From: Motilimonas pumila
GTDB taxonomy: Bacteria; Pseudomonadota; Gammaproteobacteria; Enterobacterales; CBDFNC01
NCBI RefSeq assembly: GCF_003596335.1
Contig: NZ_QZCH01000001.1
Location: 124,001-188,000, forward strand
DNA length: 64,000 bases
Direction of reading: 5' to 3'
This document shows positions 29,417 through 39,949 of the stretch, in pieces. Below the pieces are notes generated by a model. That model worked only from the letters and a program-made list of their open reading frames with translations, was not told the origin of the DNA and did not search any database. Position numbers and translations under genes: made by a program. The first letter of the stretch is position 1, and each line of letters begins with the position of its first letter.

Positions 29417-29929
29417 TTAACTCATCGCTTTTTTCTGTTGTGACAAACTCACCCCTTGCGCAACAAACTGAGACAACTTGTCCACGACGAGGTGCCCATT
29501 TAAAGGCAAGGTTTCTAACTCTAAGGCGTCTAGCAAGTTTTTCACTTCTAAGCCTAGTTCGGTGTCGCCACTGATGTGTAAACGGCGCTGGAAGAACAAG
29601 GTATCAGGGTCTTCTTTACGGCCTGCAATCAGCACTAAGTCATTTAAGTCGGCGCTAAAGTGTACGTCTGCTGCGTGCTGCCCCAACTTCACGGTGATCT
29701 TTTCTCGCTGTAAACTCATGACCCAACTAAGGTCTAAGTCGGTGATGTGAACATGCAGCCATTTATCGATCAAAAAGTCGACGTCACCTTCGGCAATATT
29801 ACTGGCTAATAGTCGGTTTAACGCCGCTTGGATAGCGCCTTGCTGTAACGCCTTAGGGGTGATCTGACAAGGTAATTTAAATATTTGGGCCGCTTGGCTC
29901 ACTAACTCTTGATGTAAATGTTGCAGCAT
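29417..29929 (-). CDS. ubiT: O2-independent ubiquinone biosynthesis accessory factor UbiT
   Basis: SCP2 sterol-carrier-domain protein (170 aa, formerly YhbT) that with UbiU-UbiV allows ubiquinone synthesis without oxygen, by binding the hydrophobic intermediates. The SCP2 core runs about 35-145 (LLASNIAEGDVDFLIDKWLHVHITD, ISGDTELGLEVKNLLDALE). The Shine-Dalgarno AAGGAG is five bases from the ATG. It is divergent from ubiU-ubiV, and the shared gap carries FNR-like sites. Confidence 0.92.
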   Translation of the reverse strand: MLQHLHQELVSQAAQIFKLPCQITPKALQQGAIQAALNRLLASNIAEGDVDFLIDKWLHVHITDLDLSWVMSLQREKITVKLGQHAADVHFSADLNDLVLIAGRKEDPDTLFFQRRLHISGDTELGLEVKNLLDALELETLPLNGHLVVDKLSQFVAQGVSLSQQKKAMS

Positions 29930-29940
29930 GTGCTCTCCTT

Positions 29941-29994
29941 AATGATGGCCATCATTATAATTTTCTCGCTTAATGACAAACTGGCTTAAATCAA
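29941..29994 (-). promoter_or_regulatory. ubiT promoter with FNR-like sites
   Basis: CTGGCTTAAATCAA (29981-29994) keeps one perfect FNR half-site and the TG of the other. TATAAT (minus strand, 29954-29959) lies so that transcription starts near 29947 and the site is centred at about -41, as for class II FNR activation. A perfect 16-base palindrome AATGATGGCCATCATT (29941-29956) overlaps that start; its core matches TTGAT-N4-ATCAA in 8 of 10 bases. Confidence 0.5.
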
Positions 29995-30030
29995 AATTAT
30001 GAGATTAATCGGTAATAAACCTGCTCCTTT

Positions 30031-30072
30031 CTGCCCTACATCAAAATCCCGACTCTCGTTGCTGCCTACAAT
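30031..30072 (+). promoter_or_regulatory. ubiU-ubiV promoter with FNR-like site
   Basis: CTGCCCTACATCAA (30031-30044) has a perfect right FNR half-site and a TG in the left half (7 of 10). TACAAT (30067-30072) is a good -10. The implied start near 30079 places the site centre at -41.5, exactly class II. The leader to the ubiU ATG is about 29 bases. Confidence 0.5.
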
Positions 30073-30107
30073 CAGCCCCACTTTTACTACAGAGATCCTG
30101 TTTAACT

Positions 30108-31103
30108 ATGGAGCTGCTTTGCCCTGCGGGTAATTACCCGGCCCTAAAAACCGCCATCGACCACGGTGCGGATGCGGTCTACATTGGCTTTAAAGATGAT
30201 ACTAACGCGCGTCACTTTGCAGGCTTGAACTTTAACGACAAAAAACTCGATAAAGCAGTGCGTTACGTTAAAGATAATAAAAAACACTTGCACGTTGCCA
30301 TCAACACGTTTGCTCACCCAGGGCAACAACGGCGTTGGTATCAAGCAATTGATAAATGTGCTGACATTGGTGCGGATGCCATCATCTTGGCCGATATTGC
30401 GGCGCTAGAGTATGCGACGCGCCGTTATCCGGAAATGGAACTGCACTTATCAGTCCAAGCCTCTGCTACCAATGCGCCCGCGATTGAGTACTACCAACAG
30501 AACTTTAATGTAAAGCGCGTGGTATTACCGCGTGTATTATCCATTCATCAAGTAAAACAGCTCGCACGTGCCACTGATATTGAGCTGGAAGTATTTGCCT
30601 TCGGTAGCTTGTGCATTATGGCTGAGGGCCGCTGTTATTTATCGTCCTACATCACGGGCGAATCACCTAATACGGTAGGCGCTTGTTCACCCGCAAAATA
30701 CGTGCGCTGGCAACAGCAAGGTAACAGCATGACTTCGCGCTTAAGCGACGTGCTAATAGACCATTATCACAGCGATGAAAAAGCCAGCTACCCCACTTTA
30801 TGCAAAGGTAAGTTTCAGGTTGGTGATAACCTGTATCATGCGCTAGAAGAGCCAACCAGCTTAAACACCTTGTCTTTATTACCTGAGCTGTTCAAAGCAA
30901 AAATCGCCGCAGTGAAGATTGAAGGACGGCAACGCAGTCCCGCCTACGTAGAGCAAATTACCAAGGTATGGCGACAGGCAATAGACAGTTACCAACAGGC
31001 ACCAGAGCAATACCAGGTAGCCTCAGTTTGGCAACAAACTCTCGATAATGTTTCCGAAGGCAGCCAGACGACACTTGGCGCCTATCACAAAGCTTGGCAA
31101 TAG
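30108..31103 (+). CDS. ubiU: O2-independent ubiquinone hydroxylation protein UbiU
   Basis: U32-family Fe-S protein (331 aa, formerly YhbU) that forms a complex with UbiV and hydroxylates the ubiquinone ring anaerobically, with prephenate reported as oxygen donor. It starts MELLCPAGNYPALKTAIDHG; LHLSVQASATNAPAIEYY and VFAFGSLCIMAEGRCYLSS match the family. Four cysteines fitting the cluster ligands are in LCIMAEGRC, VGACSP and TLCKGK. The product ends about 8 bases before ubiV, indicating translational coupling. Confidence 0.94.
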   Translation: MELLCPAGNYPALKTAIDHGADAVYIGFKDDTNARHFAGLNFNDKKLDKAVRYVKDNKKHLHVAINTFAHPGQQRRWYQAIDKCADIGADAIILADIAALEYATRRYPEMELHLSVQASATNAPAIEYYQQNFNVKRVVLPRVLSIHQVKQLARATDIELEVFAFGSLCIMAEGRCYLSSYITGESPNTVGACSPAKYVRWQQQGNSMTSRLSDVLIDHYHSDEKASYPTLCKGKFQVGDNLYHALEEPTSLNTLSLLPELFKAKIAAVKIEGRQRSPAYVEQITKVWRQAIDSYQQAPEQYQVASVWQQTLDNVSEGSQTTLGAYHKAWQ

Positions 31104-31111
31104 GATCATAC

Positions 31112-31996
31112 ATGCAAGTATCACTCGGCCCACTTCTGTACTTTTGGCCAAAAGCCAAGGTGGAAGACTTTTACCAACAAGCCATCGACTCCGACGCTGA
31201 CATTATTTACCTTGGTGAAACGGTATGCAGCAAACGCAGAGAGTTTAAAACGAAGGATTGGTTAGCCTTAGCAAAAGCCATCAGCGAAAACTCTAACAAG
31301 CAAGTCGTCTTATCCAGTATGGCGCTGCTTGAAGCACCGTCTGAGATCCGTGTATTAGACGACTTATGCAAAAATGACCAATTCATGGTAGAAGCCAATG
31401 ATATCGGTGCGATTCAACTGTTAAGTGAACGCAAGCAAGCTTTTGTCTGCGGCCCTGCGATAAATTGTTACAACGCAGATGTACTTAAATTATTTGTAAA
31501 GCAAGGCATGCAGCGCTGGGTGATGCCCGTTGAGCTATCTCGTGATTGGCTGAGTAATATTTTAGCGGACTGCGAACAGTTGGGCATACGCAATGACTTT
31601 GAAGTCGAAGTGTTCGGCTGGGGTCACCTGCCATTGGCTTACTCAGCACGTTGCTTTACCGCTCGCTCCGAAAATAAAGCCAAAGATGACTGTGAGCTTT
31701 GCTGTATTAATTACCCTACAGGCCGCGCCCTATTAACCCAAGAATTCCAGCAGTTATTTGTGGTGAATGGCATTCAAACTCAGTCGGGCTATTGTTACAA
31801 CCTGATCAACGACGTCACCGGTATGACAGGTTTAGTAGACGTGTTGAGGGTGAGCCCTGGGTTAGACGACACCTTGGCAATGGTGAATCAATTTAAACAG
31901 CACACGCTGCAGCCAAGCAATGAAAAAGTGCAACTGGAGCATCAGTGCAACGGTTATTGGCACCAAATAGCAGGGATGAAGCAAGTTAACTTATAG
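31112..31996 (+). CDS. ubiV: O2-independent ubiquinone hydroxylation protein UbiV
   Basis: Partner of UbiU (294 aa, formerly YhbV). It starts MQVSLGPLLYFWPK, matching E. coli UbiV; an ATG at 31094 overlapping ubiU would add six residues outside the family. The cluster cysteines are in ETVCSKRR and in RCFTARSENKAKDDCELCC. MPVELSRDWL and GHLPLAYSAR are also typical. Second gene of the ubiUV operon. A shared terminator follows. Confidence 0.94.
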   Translation: MQVSLGPLLYFWPKAKVEDFYQQAIDSDADIIYLGETVCSKRREFKTKDWLALAKAISENSNKQVVLSSMALLEAPSEIRVLDDLCKNDQFMVEANDIGAIQLLSERKQAFVCGPAINCYNADVLKLFVKQGMQRWVMPVELSRDWLSNILADCEQLGIRNDFEVEVFGWGHLPLAYSARCFTARSENKAKDDCELCCINYPTGRALLTQEFQQLFVVNGIQTQSGYCYNLINDVTGMTGLVDVLRVSPGLDDTLAMVNQFKQHTLQPSNEKVQLEHQCNGYWHQIAGMKQVNL

Positions 31997-32031
31997 TCTG
32001 ATCGAGGGGCAAGTTCTCCTTGCGCAAAAAC

Positions 32032-32060
32032 AAAAATGGCCACGTAAGTGGCCATTTCTT
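32032..32060. terminator. bidirectional terminator (ubiV / nlpI)
   Basis: AAATGGCCAC-gtaa-GTGGCCATTT with A-run before and T-rich sequence after, between convergent genes. Confidence 0.78.
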
Positions 32061-32943
32061 ATTGTGTTAAGGCTTGCCTTTGTTGAGACAACAAGTCTAA
32101 TTCTAGCAAGGCATACTTGTGTTCAATAAACTCGTACACATTGTTAGACAATGCCAGCTTATAAAAGCTCGCGGCAAAGTTGTTATTACCTTTAGCTTGG
32201 TACCATTTGCCTAGGTAAAAATAAGTCTCCGATAAACGCTCAGCTAGGGCTTGGTTGTTATCGATTCCCACTGTAACAGAGGCAACAAACTCGTTTTCAG
32301 TGATCTTACCGGTATAAAAGTCCACAATCTTCCAGCCCCACGCATCAGTGGCGTGTAATTGCTGGCGCTGTTTTAACTTAGCTAACGCGGCTTCAGGATC
32401 CGTTTCAGACTGAGCCAAGTACAACCATATGTTGCGATAGGGCTCACCTGGGTCGTAACTCACAAACTGCTCTAAATCCGCTACTGCTAAATGAGTCACT
32501 CCAGCGTAATACAGGGCAATGCCTCGGTTCATATAAGCATATTGGTGATCAGGTTGCAGCTCTAATACAGAATCGAACGCTTCAAATGCGGCGTCAAACT
32601 CTTGCATTTGTGTCATGTAAACGCCGAGGTAATTATAAGCTTCAGCAAAGTCCGGCTTTACTTTGAGCGCTTGGTTAAAGTCAAAACGCGCTAACGAGGT
32701 CATGCCAATTTTGTCGTAGGTGGCACCGCGCTCATAAAACAGTAGCGCTAATTTTTCTGGCTCAACTTCTGGAGCATTGATCATTTGCCCGAGGCGGATC
32801 AATTTTAATTCACTTTGGTAAGTCACCTGCAAAGGTGTCGCAAGTACTAAAGACTGTGAACCGCCATTTCCTACACCGCCCATACTGGAACAACCAGTTA
32901 GCATAGCGCCGCAGAGCAGAGCAGCCAGTAAACCATTTTTCAT
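32059..32943 (-). CDS. nlpI: lipoprotein NlpI
   Basis: Outer-membrane TPR lipoprotein (294 aa, the E. coli length) that scaffolds peptidoglycan enzymes and the protease Prc. The signal MKNGLLAALLCGAMLTGC ends in a lipobox with the acylated Cys; the residue after it is Ser, compatible with outer-membrane sorting. TPR repeats span about 70-175 (YDKIGMTSLARFDFNQALKV, AEAYNYLGVYMTQMQEFDAA, YAYMNRGIALYYAG). I start at the ATG six bases after GGAGG rather than 19 codons upstream. It follows pnp as in E. coli, but deaD is absent here. Confidence 0.93.
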   Translation of the reverse strand: MKNGLLAALLCGAMLTGCSSMGGVGNGGSQSLVLATPLQVTYQSELKLIRLGQMINAPEVEPEKLALLFYERGATYDKIGMTSLARFDFNQALKVKPDFAEAYNYLGVYMTQMQEFDAAFEAFDSVLELQPDHQYAYMNRGIALYYAGVTHLAVADLEQFVSYDPGEPYRNIWLYLAQSETDPEAALAKLKQRQQLHATDAWGWKIVDFYTGKITENEFVASVTVGIDNNQALAERLSETYFYLGKWYQAKGNNNFAASFYKLALSNNVYEFIEHKYALLELDLLSQQRQALTQ

Positions 32944-33007
32944 GCATATCCTCCGAGTTGATATCAGAGCGTCGCTGATAACACAGCGAATGTAAAGCAA
33001 TAAAACG

Positions 33008-33036
33008 AAAAAAGGGAGTCATCAGACTCCCTTTTA
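33008..33036 (-). terminator. terminator after pnp
   Basis: On the minus strand AAAGGGAGT-ctgatg-ACTCCCTTT running into T-rich sequence, between pnp and nlpI. nlpI may depend on read-through or on its own promoter in the short gap. Confidence 0.78.
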
Positions 33037-33053
33037 ACTACTTTTTAAAAAGC

Positions 33054-35174
33054 TTATTCAGCAGGTGCTTCCGCAGCTGGAGCCGCTTGATCTGCTAACG
33101 CTTCTTTGATGCTTAGGCGTACACGGCCTTGGCGATCAACTTCCAATACCTTCACTTTCACTTCGTCGCCTTCTTTTAGGTGATCAGATACATTCTGAAC
33201 ACGCTCTTGGCAGATTTGTGAAATATGCACTAGGCCATCTTTACCCGGTAGGATGTTAACGAACGCGCCAAAGTCAGCCAGACGTACCACTTTACCTTCG
33301 TAGATACGGCCTACTTCGATTTCCGCAGTAAGTGCTTTAATGCGATCAATTGCATCACGTGCTTGCTCACCGTCGGTCGCAGCAATTTTCACTGTACCGT
33401 TATCATCAATCTCGATAGTCGTACCCGTTTCTTCAGTAAGTTGGCGAATCGTTGCGCCACCTTTACCAATAACGTCACGGATTTTCTCAGGGTTGATCTT
33501 GATGGTGTGAATACGAGGAGCAAATTCTGAAATCTCTTCACGGGCACCAGAAATCGCTTCGTCCATCACGCTTAGGATGTGTAGACGAGCACCACGTGCT
33601 TGCGTCAAAGCCACTTCCATGATTTCACGAGTGATACCTTGGATTTTAATGTCCATTTGTAGTGCAGTAATACCTTCGGTGCTACCGGCTACTTTAAAGT
33701 CCATGTCACCTAGGTGATCTTCGTCGCCAAGAATGTCAGAAAGAACAACAAAGTTGTCGCCTTCTTTTACTAGGCCCATCGCGATACCCGCAACAGAAGA
33801 TTTCAGAGGTACACCTGCGTCCATCAGTGCTAGCGAGCTACCACATACAGAAGCCATAGAAGATGAACCGTTAGATTCAGTGATTTCTGAAACGATACGT
33901 ACAGTGTATGGGAAATCTGCAACCGTTGGCATTACCGCTTGTACACCACGCTTAGCAAGGCGACCGTGGCCGATTTCACGACGCTTCGGAGAGCCGATCA
34001 TGCCAGTTTCACCTACACAGTATGGAGGGAAGTTGTAGTGCAACATGAAGTGGTCTTTACGCTCGCCCAGTATCGAGTCGATGTTTTGCGCATCACGCTC
34101 AGTACCTAGGGTACAAGTAACCAGTGCTTGTGTTTCACCACGGGTGAACAACGAGCTGCCGTGAGTACGTGGCAATACACCAGTCTTCACATCTAGGGCA
34201 CGAACAGTGTCTGGTTCACGGCCATCAATACGAGGCTCACCAGCAATGATACGTGAACGTACTACGTCTTTTTCTAGATCGTGTACTAGCTCAGCCGCTT
34301 CTTTTGGATCAACGCTTTCATCAGCTTCAACCAATGCCGCAACAGTGTCTTTCGTGATTTGGCCAACTAACTCGTAACGAGCCGTCTTCTCGCTGATTTG
34401 GTAAGCTTCTGTCAGCTTAGCTTCAGCCAGAGTTTTGATTTTATCTTTCAGGTCAGTATTTTCTACTGGTGCAGCCCACTGCCATGCTGGCGTATTAACT
34501 TCAGCAGCAAATTCGTTAATAGCAGAGATCACTTTTTGTTGCTCATCGTGACCATATACTACCGCCCCTAACATGATCTCTTCTGATAGCAGTTCAGCTT
34601 CAGATTCAACCATAAGTACTGCATCTTTAGTACCTGCTACAACTAAATCTAACTGGCTTTCAGTCAGCTCTGTTTGGGTTGGGTTTAGTAGGTAGTTACC
34701 GTCTTTGTAACCTACACGTGCAGCACCGATTGGGCCACCGAACGGCATACCAGAAATGCTTAGCGCAGCTGATGCACCAATCATTGCCACTAAATCAGGA
34801 TCGATTTCAGGGTTAACAGAAACAACCGTACATACTACTTGTACTTCGTTTTTGAAACCTTCTGGAAACAGTGGACGAATTGGACGGTCAATCAGACGAG
34901 CTGTTAAAGTTTCACCTTCACTTGGACGGCCTTCACGCTTGAAGAAACCGCCAGGGATTTTACCAGCAGCGTATGTTTTCTCTTGGTAGTTTACTGTTAG
35001 CGGGAAGAAATCACGGCTTGGATCTGCTTCTTTTTTACCCACTACAGATACAAATACTGCAGTATCATCCATGCTTACCATTACGGCAGCAGTAGCTTGA
35101 CGAGCGATAGCACCCGTTTCAATTGTGACAGTATGTTCACCATACTGGAAGGTCTTAACAATCGGATTCAACAT
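33054..35174 (-). CDS. pnp: polyribonucleotide nucleotidyltransferase (PNPase)
   Basis: 3'-5' phosphorolytic exoribonuclease of mRNA decay and degradosome. 706 aa in the usual order: two RNase PH domains (about 1-210 and 310-545), an alpha-helical linker, KH (about 550-610; [20 protein letters not shown]) and S1 (about 620-690; [20 protein letters not shown]). [14 protein letters not shown] and the catalytic-region [10 protein letters not shown] are intact. The tail is short and Ala/Pro/Glu-rich. It starts [12 protein letters not shown] as in E. coli. The 296-base gap to rpsO carries only the rpsO terminator; pnp usually autoregulates through its leader, but I cannot point to the RNase III stem. 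Confidence 0.96.
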   Translation of the reverse strand: MLNPIVKTFQYGEHTVTIETGAIARQATAAVMVSMDDTAVFVSVVGKKEADPSRDFFPLTVNYQEKTYAAGKIPGGFFKREGRPSEGETLTARLIDRPIRPLFPEGFKNEVQVVCTVVSVNPEIDPDLVAMIGASAALSISGMPFGGPIGAARVGYKDGNYLLNPTQTELTESQLDLVVAGTKDAVLMVESEAELLSEEIMLGAVVYGHDEQQKVISAINEFAAEVNTPAWQWAAPVENTDLKDKIKTLAEAKLTEAYQISEKTARYELVGQITKDTVAALVEADESVDPKEAAELVHDLEKDVVRSRIIAGEPRIDGREPDTVRALDVKTGVLPRTHGSSLFTRGETQALVTCTLGTERDAQNIDSILGERKDHFMLHYNFPPYCVGETGMIGSPKRREIGHGRLAKRGVQAVMPTVADFPYTVRIVSEITESNGSSSMASVCGSSLALMDAGVPLKSSVAGIAMGLVKEGDNFVVLSDILGDEDHLGDMDFKVAGSTEGITALQMDIKIQGITREIMEVALTQARGARLHILSVMDEAISGAREEISEFAPRIHTIKINPEKIRDVIGKGGATIRQLTEETGTTIEIDDNGTVKIAATDGEQARDAIDRIKALTAEIEVGRIYEGKVVRLADFGAFVNILPGKDGLVHISQICQERVQNVSDHLKEGDEVKVKVLEVDRQGRVRLSIKEALADQAAPAAEAPAE

Positions 35175-35424
35175 GAATCATCCTTTATATTTTGGTCTCT
35201 TAATTTCGCGGCTAATTATACTGTATAAGCTTTGGAAATCCTACGAGATAAGTGAAGCTTCATTGATTTGACACAAATATCGTGAGTCAAGTGGCTAATC
35301 TATCCCAGAATAGGGCATAAATGGTCAGTGTATTGGCGATTATGCGATTTATTGTCTATTCATCTTTTACTTTGTCTATCAAACCTAAGATTTACAGTAT
35401 TTTGTAAAACCTGAATAACAGGCA

Positions 35425-35454
35425 TAAAAAAAGGAGCCCATAGGCTCCTTTTTC
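35425..35454 (-). terminator. terminator after rpsO
   Basis: On the minus strand AAGGAGCC-tatg-GGCTCCTT followed by TTTTTT, just after the rpsO stop; the equivalent E. coli terminator also lies between rpsO and pnp. Confidence 0.85.
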
Positions 35455-35470
35455 TTGATTTGAGTCGAAA

Positions 35471-35740
35471 TTAACGACGCAGACCTAGTTTAGCGATAAG
35501 CGCAGAGTAACGCTCTGCATTTTTACGCTTTAGGTAATCAAGAAGCTTACGACGCTGGCTAACCATGCGTAGTAGACCACGACGGCTGTGGTGATCGTGA
35601 ATGTGAGTTTTGAAGTGACCTTGTAGGTGGTTGATCTGTGTGGTTAACAGTGCAACTTGTACTTCTGGTGAACCAGTGTCGCCTTCTTTAACTGCGTATT
35701 CTGCAACGATTGCTGCTTTAGCTTCTGCACTTAGTGACAT
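35471..35740 (-). CDS. rpsO: 30S ribosomal protein S15
   Basis: 89 aa, the E. coli length. It binds 16S rRNA early in 30S assembly. The conserved block [19 protein letters not shown] and [23 protein letters not shown] are present. I start at ATG 35740 ([12 protein letters not shown]) with GGAG six bases upstream; an upstream in-frame ATG at 35779 would add 13 unrelated residues. Confidence 0.97.
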   Translation of the reverse strand: MSLSAEAKAAIVAEYAVKEGDTGSPEVQVALLTTQINHLQGHFKTHIHDHHSRRGLLRMVSQRRKLLDYLKRKNAERYSALIAKLGLRR

Positions 35741-35851
35741 AACTAACTCCAATATTTTGGGTGAATGATTTGTAGCCAATCACTAATTCAGCTACAAAAT
35801 GAGGGGCGGATTATACCGCCCTAGCGTTGAAACACAAGTTTCAAATACACT

Positions 35852-36793
35852 TTAATCAAAATTAACCAGACGTTTTGGCCCCACCAATCCGTCGTCATTA
35901 ATTTCGCCTACGCCAATGAATACTCGCTCATTGCCACGGGTGATACGGACCAAGCCAGAAGTTGGCGCACCCGCCACCTGAACCGGCTGACCATGCATGA
36001 CATAATGCGCCATATCATCACTGATGTTGACTTCGCTCAGGTCTGTGACCGCAGTATCCAGTGGCAGCAATAAAGGATCTAATTCTTCACTGGGCACCAC
36101 GTCATTATCACGCGCTTGCTCGAGTATGCATTCAAGCTGTTCTAAAGTCAGCATTCGCTCGTAAGGGTAAGTGCTCACTTGAGTACGACGTAAAACCGTT
36201 ACGTGTGCACCACAACCGAGTACTTCGCCTAAATTATCAATGATGGTACGAATGTACGTGCCTTTGCTACTGTGCACTTCAAGCTCTAACTCATCCCCTT
36301 CAAACCGTAACAGTTTAAGATCGTACACAGTAATTGGTCGCGCTTCACGAGGTACTTCGATGCCTTCACGAGCATATTTGTACAAAGGCTGACCTTGATA
36401 CTTTAGTGCAGAATACATTGAGGGGATTTGCTTAATGTCACCACGAAATTGATCCAAAGCTTCAATTAAATCAGCGTGGTCAAACTCAAGGGGGCGCTCA
36501 GATACCACCTCTCCGTCGGAGTCACTGGTTGTGGTTCGCACGCCCAGTTTTGCGGTGACGACATAACGCTTGTCTGAGTCGAGCAAGTACTGAGAAAACT
36601 TGGTTGCTTCACCCAAACAAATTGGCAACATACCCGTTGCTAATGGATCCAATGCGCCCGTATGGCCGGCTTTAGCAGCAAAATAAATCCGTTTTACTCG
36701 CTGTAAGGCATCGTTTGACGAAATGCCCGTAGGCTTGTCTAGTAACAAAATACCGTTAACGTTGCGGCCTTTGGCTTTACCTCTTCTGCCCAT
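35852..36793 (-). CDS. truB: tRNA pseudouridine-55 synthase
   Basis: Converts U55 to pseudouridine in the T-loop of tRNAs. 313 aa. It starts [23 protein letters not shown]. The catalytic Asp is in [25 protein letters not shown] and [12 protein letters not shown]-like [15 protein letters not shown] follow. A C-terminal PUA-type domain runs about 250-310. Its ATG overlaps the rbfA stop codon by one base (TAATG), so the two are translationally coupled. Confidence 0.96.
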   Translation of the reverse strand: MGRRGKAKGRNVNGILLLDKPTGISSNDALQRVKRIYFAAKAGHTGALDPLATGMLPICLGEATKFSQYLLDSDKRYVVTAKLGVRTTTSDSDGEVVSERPLEFDHADLIEALDQFRGDIKQIPSMYSALKYQGQPLYKYAREGIEVPREARPITVYDLKLLRFEGDELELEVHSSKGTYIRTIIDNLGEVLGCGAHVTVLRRTQVSTYPYERMLTLEQLECILEQARDNDVVPSEELDPLLLPLDTAVTDLSEVNISDDMAHYVMHGQPVQVAGAPTSGLVRITRGNERVFIGVGEINDDGLVGPKRLVNFD

Positions 36794-37188
36794 TACTCTT
36801 CCTCGTCACGCCCTGATTGCTTTTGCTTTTTCTTATCACTGCTGATAGCTTCGCTGACCAAGCCAGACAAACGCAAGCCTTCGACCAACGAGTTGTCATA
36901 CACAAAACGGATTTCAGGTACAATACGTAAACGCAATGCTTTACCTAATAGAATACGTACGTAACCAGACGCTTCTGACAAGCCATGCATTGACTCTTCA
37001 ACACTGTCGCTGTCATTGTTTAGCAAGGTGACATAAACCGTCGCGTACGCCAGATCTCTCGACACTTCGACACCGGATACGGTCACCATGCCAATGCGCG
37101 GATCTTTTACTTCACGTTGTAAAATTCCCGCAATCTCTTTTTGAATTTGTTGTCCCACACGCTGAGTGCGGCTGAATTCTTTTGCCAT
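36793..37188 (-). CDS. rbfA: ribosome-binding factor A
   Basis: Cold-shock-associated factor (131 aa) for late 30S maturation, a KH-type fold. It begins [33 protein letters not shown], as in the family. The middle [10 protein letters not shown] and [15 protein letters not shown] are typical, followed by a charged tail ([14 protein letters not shown]). It lies between infB (90-base gap with a hairpin) and truB (1-base overlap). Confidence 0.95.
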   Translation of the reverse strand: MAKEFSRTQRVGQQIQKEIAGILQREVKDPRIGMVTVSGVEVSRDLAYATVYVTLLNNDSDSVEESMHGLSEASGYVRILLGKALRLRIVPEIRFVYDNSLVEGLRLSGLVSEAISSDKKKQKQSGRDEEE

Positions 37189-37228
37189 TATTTTTTACCT
37201 ATGCATTAAAGCCAATGAGCTTTAAGAC

Positions 37229-37252
37229 AAAAATGGGGGCCAAAGCCCCCAT
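37229..37252 (-). terminator. hairpin with T-run inside the operon (infB-rbfA gap)
   Basis: On the minus strand ATGGGGGC-tttg-GCCCCCAT then TTTTTG. It has the form of an intrinsic terminator and may attenuate rbfA-truB relative to infB, or serve as a processing stem. Confidence 0.65.
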
Positions 37253-37277
37253 ACATTCGTTCGTTATGGGTAAGAAG

Positions 37278-39923
37278 TTATAAGCTGCGCTTCACTTCTA
37301 CCGTTTCGAATACTTCGATTTGGTCGCCTACGCGCACATCGTTGTAGTTCTTAACGCCGATACCACATTCCATGCCGTTACGTACTTCTTGCACGTCATC
37401 TTTAAAGCGACGTAGAGATTCTAGCTCGCCTTCATAGATAACCACGTTCTCACGTAGTACACGAATTGGGGCGCTGCGCTTAACGATGCCTTCAGTAACC
37501 ATACAACCGGCGATAGAGCCAAGTTTAGGTGACTTAAATACATCACGTACTTCAGCAAGGCCAATGATTTCTTGTTTGAACTCAGGAGCAAGTAGACCAG
37601 ACATGGCCGATTTCACTTCATCAATCAAATCATAGATAACGCTGTAGTAGTGTAAGTCAACACTTTCCGCTTGGATTAAGCGACGAGCAGTTGCATCTGC
37701 ACGTACGTTGAAACCAAGAATAATCGCGTTAGAAGCTGCTGCTAGTGATGCGTCAGTTTCAGTAATACCACCCACACCGCGGCCGATGATATTCACTTTC
37801 ACTTCTTCGGTTGACAGCTTGGTCAAAGAATCTGCAATCGCTTCCAAAGAGCCTTGAACGTCAGCTTTCAATACAACGTTAAGTTCAGAAACTTCACCCG
37901 CTTCCATGTTGGTAAACATGTTCTCAAGTTTCGCTTTCTGCTGGCGAGCCAGTTTAACGTCACGGAATTTACCTTGACGGTACAAAGCAACTTCACGCGC
38001 TTTCTTCTCGTCACGTACCACAGTGGCTTCATCACCCGCACTTGGCACCCCAGAAAGACCTAAAATCTCTACTGGAATAGAAGGGCCGGCAACGTCAATC
38101 TCTTTACCATTTTCATCGCGCATCGCACGAACACGGCCATATTCCAAGCCACAAAGTACGATGTCGCCTTTGTTTAGCTCACCTTGCTGAACCAGTACCG
38201 AAGCAACTGGACCACGACCTTTATCTAGACGAGACTCAATCACAACGCCCGATGCCGGACCGGTTGGTGAAGCTTGCAAATCAAGTACTTCAGCTTGTAA
38301 TAAGATGGTTTCAAGTAGCTGCTCAATACCTGTACCTGCTTTTGCAGATACGTGTACAAACATGTTGTCACCGCCCCACTCTTCTGAAATAACCTCGTGT
38401 TGAGATAATTCAGTTTTAACGCGATCAGGATCCGCAGTTTCTTTGTCAATCTTGTTCACAGCAACAATCAAAGGCACATCTGCAGCTTTAGCATGCTGAA
38501 TAGCTTCAATGGTTTGTGGCATTACGCCATCGTCGGCAGCCACTACCAAGATAACGATATCCGTTGCTTGTGCACCACGAGAACGCATTGCAGTAAACGC
38601 CGCGTGTCCTGGTGTATCAAGGAAGGTGATCATACCGCCTTCAGTATCAACGTGATATGCACCAATGTGCTGGGTAATACCACCGGCTTCGCCTTCTGCA
38701 ACTGTTGCGCGACGAATGTAATCAAGTAGCGAGGTTTTACCATGGTCAACGTGACCCATGATAGTTACCACTGGCGCACGTGGCGCAAGCTCTTGGTTTT
38801 CTTTCGCTTCTGCCATTACTTGCTCTTCTAACTCGTTCTCTTTAGTTAGAATAACTTTGTGGCCCATTTCTTCAGCAACAAGAGCTGCTGTTTCTTGGTC
38901 GATAACTTGGTTAATGGTCGCCATTGCGCCCATTTTCATCATCGTCTTGATGACTTCAACGCCTTTCACTGCCATTTTATTAGCAAGTTCAGCAACGCTG
39001 ATGGTTTCACCAATCTTCACTTCTCGTTCAACCGGAGATGCCGGTTTTTGGAAGCCGTGTTGCATCGATGTTGGTGCTTGTGGTTGTTGCTGACGCTTAC
39101 CACGTTTACCTTTACCAAAACGTTGGTTTGGCTGATCTTTTTGAGCTTTCTTCTTACGACGACGGCCTTGACCTTCGGCTTGAGAATCACTCTTATCTTC
39201 TGCTGCACGCGCTGCTGCAGAAGTGGTTACGTGGTGATCTGCAGATTCTTCACGTTTTTTACGTGCCGCTTCTTCTTCAGCCCAACGCTTAGCGTTCTCT
39301 TCCGCCAGACGTTTTGCTTCTTCAGCTTGACGCTGCGCTTCTTCTTCGGCTTTAAGACGTGCCGCTTCTTCCGCTTTGCGTTGCAACTCAGCTTCTTCTT
39401 TTTGTTTCGCGTCTAGCTCTTTAACATCGGCTTTAGGCTTAGCTTCGGCTGCTTTAGCAGGTTTAGGCTCAGCTTGCTTCTTAGCTTTGGCTTCAGCATC
39501 CGCCGCTTTTTTGGCTTCTGCAGCTTTTTTCGCTTCTGCAGCTGCTTTTGCATCAGCTTCCGCTTTTAGCGCCGCTTCAGCTGCCGCTACTTTCGCTTCT
39601 TCTGCCGCTTTTGCTTCTTCTTCCGCTGCACTGCGCTTAACATAAGTACGTTTCTTACGCACTTCTACCTGTACCGCTTTTTGCTTGCCGCCACTGCCTG
39701 CTACGTTCAAAGTAGTTTTAGTTTTACGCTGTAAAGTCATGCGACTTGGAGCAGCATTACCGCCGTGTTGTTTTGCTAAGTGGGCCAGTAATGTTTGCTT
39801 TTCATCTTCCGATACATTGTCTGAACTGGTTTTCTTGATGCCCGCATCAGCAAACTGTTGAACTAAACGATCAACCGGCGTACTCACTTCTTTGGCAAGG
39901 GTTTCAATACTTACTTCTGCCAT
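37278..39923 (-). CDS. infB: translation initiation factor IF-2
   Basis: GTPase that delivers fMet-tRNA to the 30S complex. 881 aa. IF2 N-domain at 1-50 ([20 protein letters not shown]), then a long Ala/Glu/Lys-rich low-complexity helix (about 90-230), then the conserved G domain ([24 protein letters not shown]) from about 380, and C-terminal domains binding fMet-tRNA. Size is close to E. coli IF2-1 (890). An internal start for a shorter IF2 form is known in E. coli; I cannot point to it here. It lies 26 bases after nusA. Confidence 0.97.
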   Translation of the reverse strand: MAEVSIETLAKEVSTPVDRLVQQFADAGIKKTSSDNVSEDEKQTLLAHLAKQHGGNAAPSRMTLQRKTKTTLNVAGSGGKQKAVQVEVRKKRTYVKRSAAEEEAKAAEEAKVAAAEAALKAEADAKAAAEAKKAAEAKKAADAEAKAKKQAEPKPAKAAEAKPKADVKELDAKQKEEAELQRKAEEAARLKAEEEAQRQAEEAKRLAEENAKRWAEEEAARKKREESADHHVTTSAAARAAEDKSDSQAEGQGRRRKKKAQKDQPNQRFGKGKRGKRQQQPQAPTSMQHGFQKPASPVEREVKIGETISVAELANKMAVKGVEVIKTMMKMGAMATINQVIDQETAALVAEEMGHKVILTKENELEEQVMAEAKENQELAPRAPVVTIMGHVDHGKTSLLDYIRRATVAEGEAGGITQHIGAYHVDTEGGMITFLDTPGHAAFTAMRSRGAQATDIVILVVAADDGVMPQTIEAIQHAKAADVPLIVAVNKIDKETADPDRVKTELSQHEVISEEWGGDNMFVHVSAKAGTGIEQLLETILLQAEVLDLQASPTGPASGVVIESRLDKGRGPVASVLVQQGELNKGDIVLCGLEYGRVRAMRDENGKEIDVAGPSIPVEILGLSGVPSAGDEATVVRDEKKAREVALYRQGKFRDVKLARQQKAKLENMFTNMEAGEVSELNVVLKADVQGSLEAIADSLTKLSTEEVKVNIIGRGVGGITETDASLAAASNAIILGFNVRADATARRLIQAESVDLHYYSVIYDLIDEVKSAMSGLLAPEFKQEIIGLAEVRDVFKSPKLGSIAGCMVTEGIVKRSAPIRVLRENVVIYEGELESLRRFKDDVQEVRNGMECGIGVKNYNDVRVGDQIEVFETVEVKRSL

Positions 39924-39949
39924 TGGTTTTATTTCCTCCGCTGACCTTA

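Noticed and set aside
38859-39416. 185-codon open frame opposite infB, Phe-rich
   Set aside because: Antisense shadow of the Ala/Glu/Lys-rich, low-complexity part of IF-2. It has no start signal or family resemblance.
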